A DNA stretch of 64,000 bases, taken from contig NZ_FMAG01000003.1 in the NCBI RefSeq assembly GCF_900094585.1, forward strand, positions 434,001 to 498,000. Direction: 5' to 3'. Positions within the stretch are counted from its first letter, which is position 1. The number at the start of each line of letters is the position of its first letter. A program made the position numbers and the translations under genes. The notes beneath the pieces were generated by a model. It had not been told where the DNA came from. It saw only the letters and a list, made by a program, of their open reading frames with translations, and searched no databases. Of this stretch, positions 1-7,519 are shown piece after piece. This DNA is from Martinezella multihospitum (GTDB taxonomy: Bacteria > Pseudomonadota > Alphaproteobacteria > Rhizobiales > Rhizobiaceae).

Positions 1-1
1 C

Positions 2-169
2 TGCTTCCGTACCTCGCTGCACGATCTCGGCGTCGAACTGGCCGAAATCCTGCTCTCCAGCATGCCCGCCTACAGCCAGGAATATCCCAGGAAATCACGC
101 CAGACGGTGTGGCCGCTCGATCTCATCCCCGGGGAAAGCGATGCCTTCCGGCTGACGACCACGAAATAA
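2..169 (+). CDS. C-terminal fragment of an unidentified protein
   Basis: An open frame enters from the left edge and ends at a TAA at 167-169, giving the last 55 residues of a protein whose start lies outside the window. Codon use is GC-rich at third positions like the neighbouring genes. The tail reads ...LHDLGVELAEILLSS... and ends ...FRLTTTK. I do not recognise the family. The truncated-haemoglobin gene follows after about 90 bases on the same strand. Confidence 0.6.
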   Translation, partial: CFRTSLHDLGVELAEILLSSMPAYSQEYPRKSRQTVWPLDLIPGESDAFRLTTTK

Positions 170-258
170 CCAGCGCCGAAACGCCGCACCGGCCGTTTCG
201 ACGGTTGCAGCATCGCCCATGAGTTGCCATGTAGGACATCGCAGACAGGGGCCGAGGC

Positions 259-648
259 TTGAGCGAAGAAACTATCACACTTTACGAAGCGATCGGCGGC
301 GACCGAACGGTGCGGGCGCTGACTGCGCGTTTCTACGAGCTGATGGACACGCTGCCGGAGGCTGCCAACTGCCGTGCGGTGCACCCGCCAAGCCTCGAAG
401 GCTCGCAAGAGAAATTCTACGAGTATCTGACCGGCTATCTCGGCGGACCGCAGCTCTATATCGAGAAGCGCGGCCATCCGCGTCTGCGCAGCCGACATTT
501 CGTCGCCGCCATCGGCCCGAAGGAGCGCGACGAATGGCTACTGTGCTTCCGCCGCGCCATGGACGAAACCATCGAGAACGAAAAACTGCGGGCCATCATC
601 TGGGAGCCGGTCGAGCGCCTGGCCTTCCATATGCAGAACAGGGAATGA
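259..648 (+). CDS. Group II truncated haemoglobin
   Basis: A 129-aa cytoplasmic globin of the 2-over-2 (truncated) group II/O class. These proteins bind haem and O2 and are linked to oxygen or nitric-oxide chemistry and redox protection. The family signature is visible near residues 74-80 (HPRLRSRH) with the IGPKERDEWLLC helix after it. The start is a TTG at 259 preceded by a GGGGC run; no better ATG exists in frame. It is followed after 7 bases by the DUF423 gene, so the two are probably co-transcribed. Its nearness to haem-uptake genes is suggestive but the strand change argues for separate control. Confidence 0.85.
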   Translation: MSEETITLYEAIGGDRTVRALTARFYELMDTLPEAANCRAVHPPSLEGSQEKFYEYLTGYLGGPQLYIEKRGHPRLRSRHFVAAIGPKERDEWLLCFRRAMDETIENEKLRAIIWEPVERLAFHMQNRE

Positions 649-655
649 GGAAAAC

Positions 656-1033
656 ATGACTATCGGCGCCGCAATCCGTCCGGCTACCCTGTTTATCGCC
701 GGCATTCTCGGCGGCGGCGGCGTGGCGCTTGCCGCGGCCGCAACCCATGGCGGCGACACGCATTTCCTCGGCGCAGCCTCCACCATGAGCCTCGCCCACG
801 CCCCTGCCCTCCTGGCGCTCTATGCCGGCTATGACCGAATCCGCACCGCGCCGATCGCGGCTGTCCTGCTGGGATTGGGAACGCTGATTTTCGCCGGCGA
901 CCTGATCAACAGGCATTACGGCGGCGGCTCGCTATTTCCGATGGCCGCTCCGGCGGGCGGAATGGGCATGATCGCGGGCTGGGCGGCGATAGCAATCGGC
1001 GCCTTCTTTAGGGCGGGCCCCACAAAGGCGTGA
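656..1033 (+). CDS. DUF423 family small membrane protein
   Basis: A 125-aa protein with about four hydrophobic segments (roughly residues 9-29, 46-58, 66-84 and 97-117) and the small-residue-rich character of the DUF423/YgdD inner-membrane family. The family has no firmly established biochemical role. The ATG at 656 has a GAGG Shine-Dalgarno element 5 bases upstream and lies 7 bases after the globin stop, so it is read as the second gene of a two-gene unit. Confidence 0.75.
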   Translation: MTIGAAIRPATLFIAGILGGGGVALAAAATHGGDTHFLGAASTMSLAHAPALLALYAGYDRIRTAPIAAVLLGLGTLIFAGDLINRHYGGGSLFPMAAPAGGMGMIAGWAAIAIGAFFRAGPTKA

Positions 1034-1072
1034 TGCCGGCCTCAGGGCACTTATATCATTGATAATCCCGGC

Positions 1073-1387
1073 TCAAATGCCGGGAACGACCGCAAAACCT
1101 TCAAACTGCGGCGGCCCCCAATAGAGCCGCTTATTGTCGGCCGCATTGCGGTGCGCCATGCGAAAATGCTCGGATTTCGTCCAGTTAATGAAAGCTTCTT
1201 CGCTGTGCCAGGTCGTATGCGAGGAAAACAGCGTATAGCCCTCCTCCACGCTCGCCTTGCCGCGCAACAGGCGGAACTCGAGAAAACCAGGTACCTCCGC
1301 TAGCCGCGAATCGCGCCCTCTCCAGACCTCCTCGAATTCGCCCTCCAAACCGATGACGACCTTGAAGCGGTTCATGGCGATGTACAT
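1073..1387 (-). CDS. hmuQ: Haem-degrading monooxygenase, HmuQ/IsdG type
   Basis: A 104-aa protein of the antibiotic-biosynthesis-monooxygenase fold. Residues N6, W69 and H79 can be matched to the Asn-Trp-His triad of IsdG-type haem-degrading enzymes, with the same 10-residue Trp-His spacing. Such enzymes open the porphyrin ring and release iron in the cytoplasm; Bradyrhizobium HmuQ/HmuD and Brucella BhuQ are the closest characterised relatives I know. It is the last gene of a leftward operon after the 92-aa and DUF2325 genes, 18 bases from the former. The nearby hmuPSTUV and tonB genes and an IRO-type box at the operon head fit iron-regulated haem use. Confidence 0.8.
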   Translation of the reverse strand: MYIAMNRFKVVIGLEGEFEEVWRGRDSRLAEVPGFLEFRLLRGKASVEEGYTLFSSHTTWHSEEAFINWTKSEHFRMAHRNAADNKRLYWGPPQFEGFAVVPGI

Positions 1388-1405
1388 GGCAACCTCGTTC
1401 GACGA

Positions 1406-1684
1406 TCAGACCTTCTTGCGACGGGCGACAGTCTTATCCACGTCAGGCGCAAAGGCAACGACATTTGCGCCATTGCGGCTCGCTTCATCAAGCGGCTGCT
1501 CCGGCGCCTCGCCCGGCTGCCGCGTCTTCCAGGCGGGAAATGTCGCGACATTCGCGGCCCGCCGTTGTTCCTCGGCACGGCGCATCAGCAATTCATAGAG
1601 TTCAGGCACCAGCCCATCGCCGTTCTGTGCGGCCAGCTTGTGCAGGCCGATCAGCATAAACCCGTCAGGGCCATTATCGATCAT
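1406..1684 (-). CDS. Conserved hypothetical protein between DUF2325 and hmuQ genes
   Basis: A 92-aa soluble protein that I do not recognise. The first 45 residues look helical (MIDNGPDGFMLIGL..., then an Arg/Glu-rich stretch). The second half is low-complexity and ends in a basic tail (ARRKKV). There is no signal peptide or membrane segment. Its ATG overlaps the stop of the DUF2325 gene by 4 bases (ATGA), which indicates translational coupling, and hmuQ follows 18 bases later. By context it belongs to a haem/iron operon; its function is unknown. Confidence 0.65.
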   Translation of the reverse strand: MIDNGPDGFMLIGLHKLAAQNGDGLVPELYELLMRRAEEQRRAANVATFPAWKTRQPGEAPEQPLDEASRNGANVVAFAPDVDKTVARRKKV

Positions 1685-2079
1685 CGGGAAGCGTCTCGTT
1701 CGTTCATGGTCTGCAGCGCCCGCTCAAGACTGGACTTGCTGCCATTGCGCAAGGGAATGAAGGCCTTGCCAAACTTCTTACAGCCCGTCTTCACCCGCAG
1801 GCAGGCATCGTGGCTGATGCAGTCGATCGGGCAGAACACACAGTCGACCGACGGCAGCACGGTGTCGATGCGCGAGACCGCCTCGCGAAGACCGCCATCA
1901 TGGTGGATCAGCTCGGCGCCGAAATTGCTGGCGATCTGGCGCAGATGCGCCACCTGGCAATCACGGCCGCCCACATAGAGGAAGCTGCGCCCATCGAGAG
2001 TGGATTTTCCGGAAACCTCAGCCGTCGCCTGCGCTTCACGGCTCTCGCGGCCAAAATCCTTCTTCCCCTTACGCGCCAT
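1681..2079 (-). CDS. DUF2325 domain protein with cysteine cluster
   Basis: A 132-aa protein. Residues 1-30 are charged and probably disordered. The rest is a DUF2325 domain, recognised by LYVGGRDCQVAHLR, the HHDGG motif and an ISHDACLRVK segment. Six cysteines are seen (one in GGRDC, then C-x2-C-x3-C-x5-C-x6-C), more than I expect for the family, so metal, haem or redox chemistry is possible. It is the first gene of the leftward DUF2325/92-aa/hmuQ operon. A TGA-N9-TCA palindrome lies 94-108 bases upstream of the ATG, matching the rhizobial RirA (IRO) box. Confidence 0.75.
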   Translation of the reverse strand: MARKGKKDFGRESREAQATAEVSGKSTLDGRSFLYVGGRDCQVAHLRQIASNFGAELIHHDGGLREAVSRIDTVLPSVDCVFCPIDCISHDACLRVKTGCKKFGKAFIPLRNGSKSSLERALQTMNERDASR

Positions 2080-2172
2080 ACATCACCCGTTTGCTGGTTG
2101 CTCTTGCACGCTCGATTCCACCGAGCGCGAGGCGACCTTAGTAAACATGAGTTTTATAGTAAAGTATAAAGT

Positions 2173-2187
2173 TGAGAATTTTTATCA
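2173..2187. promoter_or_regulatory. IRO-type (RirA) box upstream of the DUF2325-hmuQ operon
   Basis: TGA (2173-2175), nine bases, TCA (2185-2187), a perfect match to the IRO consensus for RirA, the iron-sulphur repressor of rhizobial iron-uptake genes. It sits in an AT-rich island (about 2150-2200) that also has TATAAA-like sequence on the minus strand. No classical Irr ICE motif was seen. Short consensus, so chance matches occur. Confidence 0.5.
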
Positions 2188-2300
2188 TATTTTAAAGCTG
2201 CAGTTTGCCGAATGCATGGCATAGTCTCATTCGGGATCATGTTTGAGCCCGACAAGCCGTATTCCACGCTTGAGACACGCCTGCGAGACAGGGACGGAGC

Positions 2301-3551
2301 TTAGCGCCCTGTCACCTGAACCTCCTGCGTAAAGGACCAACTTGGCTTACCCCATTCCGGCGGAAGCGGTGGGAAAGGTGCGGCTCGACGAATACCGCTG
2401 GTAACCGCGTCGTCCAATTCTGGAAAGCCTGAGCTCCGTGCGATCGAAAGAGATGTCAGATCGCCGCTCGAACCAATCGTAAGTCGGACACGCACGGTTA
2501 TGCCAGGTTCGTATTTCGACGAGAGCCTCACAGCACGACGAATGCGCGACTGCACCTTGCCTGGATAGTTGGCAACAGCAGCGCTACCCGCTCCGGTACG
2601 GCGGGCATTTGCCACGGAATTGTTATCGGATTGAGCTGCCTCGGTGCCATCGACCGATCCCCGTTTGGAATCCTGCTCGTTCTCGCCTCGTGATCCCGAC
2701 TTCACCTTCGCGACCTTTGCGACCGGCCTCTTGACTTCCTTCGGCTTCTCCACAAGCTTCGGCTTTTCGACCGGCGTTACGACCGCCGCGGGCGGTTCGA
2801 CCGGCTGCGCCTCGACAACCTGGGTCTCCGCAGGCTGCACCGGTTCGGTCGGCTGGATAACCGTCGTCTCAGCCGGCGCCTGCGTCGCCAAGATCTGGGG
2901 CTGCTCGGGTACGACCGCCGTGGGTTGCGTCTGCTCGACAGGTTCAACTGGTTCTGCGGTCTGCGCCTGCTGTGTCTCGACTTGCTGCGGCTGGACGACA
3001 TCGGGCTGCGGCGGCTGAGCCTCTTCAGCCGTCACCACGGTCGGCTGAACAGTTTGCGGCTGCACGGCCTCCGCCGTTACCTGTTCCGGTTCGGTCTGCG
3101 GGTTCTCCTCGCCGGCAGCCATCTGGTCAGTATCGGAATTGCCGATCATGATGACGCTGACCGTATCGCCCGCCTCTTCCTGCGCTTCCTCAGGCGTCGC
3201 AACGAAGGTAAACAGCAACACGGCAACGATAGCGGCATGAAACAGGCAGGATCCGACGCCGGAGAAAAGCAGTGACGTTTTGCGTCCGGCAACAGCCTCG
3301 CGCGACCTTTCGGGTAGCGCGTCCATCGGCTGATGTTCCGCCGTCTCAGCCGGCGCAGCCTCGCTCGGATGATCCGGATAGGAGCTGATCTGTGTGAAAC
3401 GGCTGTAATGCGCCACGGCTTCGGCAGCCGGCGGTCGCGGCACGCCCTCAAGTCCGGTCAGTTCGTGGCCGGGCAGTACGCTCGGATAGTTGTCATTCAA
3501 GCCGCCATCTGCGCGGCGCTCCATGGAAACTTTCGCCGAGCGTATTGCCAT
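2301..3551 (-). CDS. tonB: TonB energy transducer with long cytoplasmic N-terminus
   Basis: A 416-aa TonB-family protein. One membrane segment lies at about residues 94-117 and contains the S101-x3-H105 pattern that, in E. coli TonB (S16/H20), couples to ExbB-ExbD. A Pro/Gln/Val/Glu-rich periplasmic spacer fills about 125-285, and the TonB C-terminal domain covers about 325-416 (YPGKVQSRIRRAV onward). It would transmit proton-motive energy to outer-membrane haem or siderophore receptors. About 90 residues precede the membrane segment, much longer than in enteric TonB. It starts 4 bases after the secreted-protein gene and is divergent from hmuPSTUV. No exbBD genes are in the window. Confidence 0.88.
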   Translation of the reverse strand: MAIRSAKVSMERRADGGLNDNYPSVLPGHELTGLEGVPRPPAAEAVAHYSRFTQISSYPDHPSEAAPAETAEHQPMDALPERSREAVAGRKTSLLFSGVGSCLFHAAIVAVLLFTFVATPEEAQEEAGDTVSVIMIGNSDTDQMAAGEENPQTEPEQVTAEAVQPQTVQPTVVTAEEAQPPQPDVVQPQQVETQQAQTAEPVEPVEQTQPTAVVPEQPQILATQAPAETTVIQPTEPVQPAETQVVEAQPVEPPAAVVTPVEKPKLVEKPKEVKRPVAKVAKVKSGSRGENEQDSKRGSVDGTEAAQSDNNSVANARRTGAGSAAVANYPGKVQSRIRRAVRLSSKYEPGITVRVRLTIGSSGDLTSLSIARSSGFPELDDAVTSGIRRAAPFPPLPPEWGKPSWSFTQEVQVTGR

Positions 3552-3555
3552 CGCT

Positions 3556-4023
3556 TCAGCCCTCGAAGGGAACTGAGGTCTGCGAGCGGGTCGTCAATGC
3601 GGCCTTGCACTCGCCGGCCGCCGGTCCATCGCAGACCGGCGTGTCGTTGATGATGATGCGGGAGACCGTTTCGCATTTCACGCCCGGCATGTCGAATTGC
3701 CGCACCCGCTTCTTGCCGAGCGGCAGGTCGCGGAAATCAAGCACGGTGACACGATCGACGGCATTCTTGTCGTTGAAGAAAGCGAGTTCGAAGGAGATCT
3801 TGTTGATCGGCGTTGCCATGTCGTTTTCGGCAACGAAGGTCATCATGCATCCCTTCTGGGACGGCGCAAGCGCATTGAGCTCGACATTCAGCTTATGGGA
3901 TGCCGCAGGCACTGCCACTGCAGGGGCGGCCGCAGCATTCGCATCCTGAGCGAAGGTGGGGACGGAAGATGCCGCGGCGAATACACCCGCAGCAGCGAGC
4001 GCCAAGATGGTTTTCGTCAGCAT
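3556..4023 (-). CDS. Secreted protein co-transcribed with tonB
   Basis: A periplasmic protein of 155 aa with a clear Sec signal peptide (MLTKTILALAAAGVFAAA, likely cleaved after TFAQ). The mature part has a possible beta-sandwich pattern and four cysteines (CMM, VKCE, PVCD, GECK) that could form two disulphides. The start at 4023 is chosen because AGGAG lies 8 bases upstream; the in-frame ATG at 4029 is too close to it. I do not recognise a named family. Its position as first gene before tonB, 4 bases apart, suggests an envelope role linked to TonB-dependent uptake. Confidence 0.75.
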   Translation of the reverse strand: MLTKTILALAAAGVFAAASSVPTFAQDANAAAAPAVAVPAASHKLNVELNALAPSQKGCMMTFVAENDMATPINKISFELAFFNDKNAVDRVTVLDFRDLPLGKKRVRQFDMPGVKCETVSRIIINDTPVCDGPAAGECKAALTTRSQTSVPFEG

Positions 4024-4102
4024 CGACATCTCTCCTGAATATGTTTTGACGTGAGCTTGCCCAGCCAACGGCCATGGCGTGTACCGTCGAAATTTTTAAA
4101 CT

Positions 4103-4117
4103 TGACTTTATCAGTCT
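4103..4117. promoter_or_regulatory. Imperfect IRO-type box in tonB/hmu divergent region
   Basis: TGA-N9-TCT, one base off the TGA-N9-TCA RirA consensus, about 80 bases upstream of the secreted protein-tonB pair. With the perfect box at 4141 it forms a pair 38 bases apart between two divergent iron-uptake units. Confidence 0.3.
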
Positions 4118-4140
4118 CCTATTGCGTCTTTATGAAACCA

Positions 4141-4155
4141 TGAGTATGAGAGTCA
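4141..4155. promoter_or_regulatory. IRO-type (RirA) box upstream of hmuP
   Basis: TGA (4141-4143), nine bases, TCA (4153-4155) is a perfect IRO match, 35 bases before the hmuP start. In Rhizobium leguminosarum tonB and hmuPSTUV are known to be divergent and iron-regulated, which fits repression from this point. Confidence 0.5.
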
Positions 4156-4189
4156 AGATAAATTTGGCCGCACGACGGTTCGGTCCCCG

Positions 4190-4390
4190 ATGAATTTTCA
4201 GGCAAAACTAAACAGGATGATTGCTGAGAAGACCCCTACGCCGCCGGTGCAGTGCACGGCCGCACCGCAGGTAAGAATTGTCGAGAGCACGGATATTTTC
4301 CGGGGCCAGACCGAAATCATGATCAAGCATGAGGGCGTCATCTACCGCATGAAGATTACGCGCCAAGGCAAGCTGATACTCAACAAATAG
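4190..4390 (+). CDS. hmuP: Haemin uptake protein HmuP (HemP family)
   Basis: A 66-aa protein with the HemP/HmuP signature in its C-terminal half: Q-x-EIMIKHEG-x-IYRMKITRQGKLILNK. In Bradyrhizobium HmuP acts as a co-activator of haem-receptor expression together with Irr; in other species it is only known as a small protein of haem-uptake operons. It is the first gene of hmuPSTUV, 10 bases before hmuS, and follows an IRO-type box. No outer-membrane haem receptor gene is adjacent, so the receptor must be elsewhere. Confidence 0.88.
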   Translation: MNFQAKLNRMIAEKTPTPPVQCTAAPQVRIVESTDIFRGQTEIMIKHEGVIYRMKITRQGKLILNK

Positions 4391-4399
4391 GCATGACAG

Positions 4400-5455
4400 A
4401 TGAATAAGACCACTCGCCCGACCCCCGCCGAAATCCGCGCTTTTCGCGCCGAGAACCCGAAAATGCGCGAACGCGACATCGCTGCCCGCCTCGAGATTTC
4501 CGAAGCTGCCCTCGTCGCGGCCGAAGTCGGCATTTCGGCCATCCGCATCGATGCCAGCGTCGATCGCTTTCTGGAGCGGATCGCCTCGCTCGGCGAGATC
4601 ATGGCCCTGTCGCGCAACGAAAGCGCCGTGCACGAAAAGATCGGCGTCTATGAGAACATGAAGTTCGGCGCGCAGGCAGCGATCGTGCTTGGCGAGAATA
4701 TCGACCTGCGCATCTTCCCGAAGCGCTGGGTGCACGGTTTCGCCGTCACCAAGACCGATGGCGATCAGAAGAGGCTCAGCCTGCAATTCTTCGATAAGGC
4801 CGGCGATGCCGTCCACAAGGTGCATCTGCGCCCCGATTCGAATGTCGAGGCCTATCACGCCATGGTCGCCGAGCTGCGCATCGAAGACCAGGCGCAGGAA
4901 TTCGCCGAGGATCGCTCCGGATATGACAACGGCGCCACGGACGGCGATGTCAGCCGCGACGAGCTGCGCGACCACTGGAGCCGCATGACCGACACGCACG
5001 AATTCTTCGGCATGCTGAAGAAGCTGAAGATCGGCCGCCAGGAAGCGATCCGCACTGTCGGCGACGATTATGCGTGGAAGCTGGATTCCGGCGCCGTGGC
5101 AGAGATGATGTACGCCTCCGTGCGCGAGGGCCTGCCGATCATGTGCTTCGTTGCCAACGAAGGCACCGTGCAGATCCATTCCGGTCCGATCCACAACGTG
5201 CAGACCATGGGTCCCTGGATCAACGTCATGGATCCGACCTTCCACCTGCATCTGCGCCAGGACCAGATTGCCGAGACATGGGCCGTGCGCAAGCCGACCA
5301 AGGATGGCCACGTCACCTCGCTCGAAGCCTACAACGCCAGGGGCGAGATGATCATCCAGTTCTTCGGCAAGCGGAAGGAAGGCTTCGATGAGCGTCCCGA
5401 TTGGCGCGCCATCATGGAAAGCCTGACGAGATCAGGCGCCAGCGTTGCCGCGTGA
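4400..5455 (+). CDS. hmuS: Haem-handling protein HmuS (HemS/ChuS family)
   Basis: A 351-aa cytoplasmic protein with the two tandem homologous halves of the HemS/HmuS family (about residues 30-160 and 200-335); each half has a conserved RWVHGFAVT-like or TWAVRKPT-like segment and ends in a phenylalanine-rich strand (QFFDK, QFFGKR). The family binds haem delivered by the ABC importer and stores, transfers or degrades it. Length is normal. It overlaps none of its neighbours; hmuT starts 10 bases after its stop. Confidence 0.92.
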   Translation: MNKTTRPTPAEIRAFRAENPKMRERDIAARLEISEAALVAAEVGISAIRIDASVDRFLERIASLGEIMALSRNESAVHEKIGVYENMKFGAQAAIVLGENIDLRIFPKRWVHGFAVTKTDGDQKRLSLQFFDKAGDAVHKVHLRPDSNVEAYHAMVAELRIEDQAQEFAEDRSGYDNGATDGDVSRDELRDHWSRMTDTHEFFGMLKKLKIGRQEAIRTVGDDYAWKLDSGAVAEMMYASVREGLPIMCFVANEGTVQIHSGPIHNVQTMGPWINVMDPTFHLHLRQDQIAETWAVRKPTKDGHVTSLEAYNARGEMIIQFFGKRKEGFDERPDWRAIMESLTRSGASVAA

Positions 5456-5465
5456 GAGATGGTCC

Positions 5466-6401
5466 ATGACGATGTTTAAGAACTTGAAGCGCATCAGGCC
5501 CTGGGAAATCGCCCTGACCATGGCGGTGATGGCTCTGCCGCTCGTGCCGGCCAATCCGATCGCAGGCCTTGGCAGCTTCGTGCGTCACGCGCACGCCGCT
5601 GAGACGGCCAAGACGCCGGATACCTCACGCCTTGTCTCCATCGGCGGCGATGTCACCGAGATCGTCTATGCGCTCGGCGAGGAGAAGCGGCTCATCGCCC
5701 GCGACTCCACCAGTCTTTACCCCAAGGAAGCAACCAAGCTTCCCGATGTCGGCTATATGCGCGCGCTCTCGCCGGAAGGCATCCTGGCCGTCAATCCGAC
5801 CGCCATCATCGCGGTCGAAGGGTCTGGCCCGCCGGAAGCGCTTGCCGTGCTGCACAATGCCAGCCTACCCTTCGAGACCGTGCCGCAGCATTACGATCGC
5901 GACGGCATTCTGAAGAAGATCGAAGTCGTCGGTGCGTTGCTCGGCGTGCCGGACAAGGCAAAGGCCCTGGAAGACAAGGTCGCCGCCGATCTCGACGCGG
6001 CCATCAATGATTCCGCCAGGCGCCCGGAAGCCGAGCGCAAGCGCGTGCTCTTCGTACTGAGCAACCAGAACGGCAAGATCATGGCTTCGGGCAGCGATAC
6101 AGCCGCCGACGGCATCATCAAGCTCACCGGCGCTATCAACGCCATCAGCGGCTTCTCCGGCTACAAGTCGGTGACAGACGAGGCCATCATCGAGGCCAAG
6201 CCCGATGTCATCCTGATCATGGATCGCGAGGGTCCGCTGTCGATGTCGAACGAGGACCTCTTGAAGCAGCCGGCCATTTCGCTGACCCCGGCCGCGAGCC
6301 ACAAGGCGATCGTGCGCATGGACGGCCTGCATCTGCTCGGCTTCGGACCGCGCACGGCCAGCGCCATTCGCGAGCTGAACGCGGCGATCTACGGAGGCTG
6401 A
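5466..6401 (+). CDS. hmuT: Haem ABC transporter substrate-binding protein HmuT
   Basis: A 311-aa periplasmic haem-binding protein of the FecB/BtuF type, with lobes joined by a long helix (about residues 150-175). The N-terminus carries a long Sec signal that ends in AHA before AET, cleaved near residue 43. The SIGGDVTEIVYALG segment after the signal is typical for HmuT. The ATG at 5466 is used; in-frame upstream codons overlap hmuS. It takes haem from the TonB-dependent receptor and passes it to HmuUV. Confidence 0.92.
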   Translation: MTMFKNLKRIRPWEIALTMAVMALPLVPANPIAGLGSFVRHAHAAETAKTPDTSRLVSIGGDVTEIVYALGEEKRLIARDSTSLYPKEATKLPDVGYMRALSPEGILAVNPTAIIAVEGSGPPEALAVLHNASLPFETVPQHYDRDGILKKIEVVGALLGVPDKAKALEDKVAADLDAAINDSARRPEAERKRVLFVLSNQNGKIMASGSDTAADGIIKLTGAINAISGFSGYKSVTDEAIIEAKPDVILIMDREGPLSMSNEDLLKQPAISLTPAASHKAIVRMDGLHLLGFGPRTASAIRELNAAIYGG

Positions 6402-6402
6402 C

Positions 6403-7512
6403 GTGGCATTCAATGATGCCATGGCTGGGCTGAAGCAGATGTCGCAAACCACGGCACGCCGTCGTCAAGGGGATCGTACCGCACTTGCGATCCTCGTCAT
6501 CGCCGGCCTCCTCGTGATTTCCGCCACTGCCTTTCTCTTCTCCATCACCACCGGCGCTTCCAATGCGTCCATCATCGATGTCATCACCGGCATGGTGAGC
6601 GGAGGCGCCGAAAGCACGCTTAGCATCCGCGACCACATTGTGATTTTCGACATCCGCCTCCCCCGCGCCGTCCTTGGTTTCCTGATTGGCGGCGGGCTGG
6701 CGGTTTCGGGCGCTGTCATGCAGGGTCTGTTCCGCAATCCGCTCGCCGATCCCGGCCTGATCGGTGTGTCTGCCGGTTCCAGCCTCGGCGCGGTCGCCAT
6801 GATCGTCCTCGGCGGAGGCGTTCTCGCGCCTGTGGCGCACTTCTTCGGCATCTTTTCCCTGCCGATCGCAGCCTTCATCGGTGGCCTGGCAACGACGATA
6901 CTGCTTTACAAGGTCGCCACCCGCTACGGACAGACATCCATCGCCACCATGCTGCTCGCCGGCATCGCGCTCGGTGCGCTGGCGCTGGCGATGACGGGCA
7001 TCCTCATCTATATGGCCGATGACCGGCAATTGCGCGATCTCACCTTCTGGAGCATGGGCTCGCTGGCAGGCTCGACCTGGAGCAAGGTTGCCGGCGCCGG
7101 CCCGATCATCATCCTTTCGCTCCTGCCCCTGCCCTTCATGGCGCGCGGACTGAACGCCTTGACGCTCGGCGAGGCGACCGCTTTCCACATGGGGATAGGG
7201 GTGCAACGCCTGAAGAATATCGCCGTCGTCAGCGTGGCCGCCGCGGTCGGTGCTTCGGTCGCCGTCAGCGGCGGTATAGGCTTCGTCGGCATCGTCGTGC
7301 CACATATCCTGCGCATGGTGATCGGCCCCGACCATCGCTTCCTGCTGCCAGCTTCGGCACTGTTCGGCGGCTCCTTGCTGGTCGTCGCCGATGTGGTCGC
7401 CCGCACCATCGTTTCCCCGGCGGAGCTGCCGATCGGCATTCTGACGGCCGGTGTTGGCGGTCCCTTCTTCCTGTGGATGCTGCTCAGGCAGCGCTCGCGC
7501 CTCAGCCTGTGA
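6403..7512 (+). CDS. hmuU: Haem ABC transporter permease HmuU (FecCD family)
   Basis: A 369-aa inner-membrane permease with about ten helices and the FecCD motifs: RLPRAVLGFLIGGGLAVSGA near residue 83, NPLADPGLIGVSAGSSLG near 110, and GGIGFVGIVVPHILR near 290. The start is GTG at 6403 with GGAGG 6-7 bases upstream, only one base after the hmuT stop. It forms the transmembrane path for haem together with HmuV. Confidence 0.92.
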   Translation: MAFNDAMAGLKQMSQTTARRRQGDRTALAILVIAGLLVISATAFLFSITTGASNASIIDVITGMVSGGAESTLSIRDHIVIFDIRLPRAVLGFLIGGGLAVSGAVMQGLFRNPLADPGLIGVSAGSSLGAVAMIVLGGGVLAPVAHFFGIFSLPIAAFIGGLATTILLYKVATRYGQTSIATMLLAGIALGALALAMTGILIYMADDRQLRDLTFWSMGSLAGSTWSKVAGAGPIIILSLLPLPFMARGLNALTLGEATAFHMGIGVQRLKNIAVVSVAAAVGASVAVSGGIGFVGIVVPHILRMVIGPDHRFLLPASALFGGSLLVVADVVARTIVSPAELPIGILTAGVGGPFFLWMLLRQRSRLSL

Positions 7513-7519
7513 GCATGGA

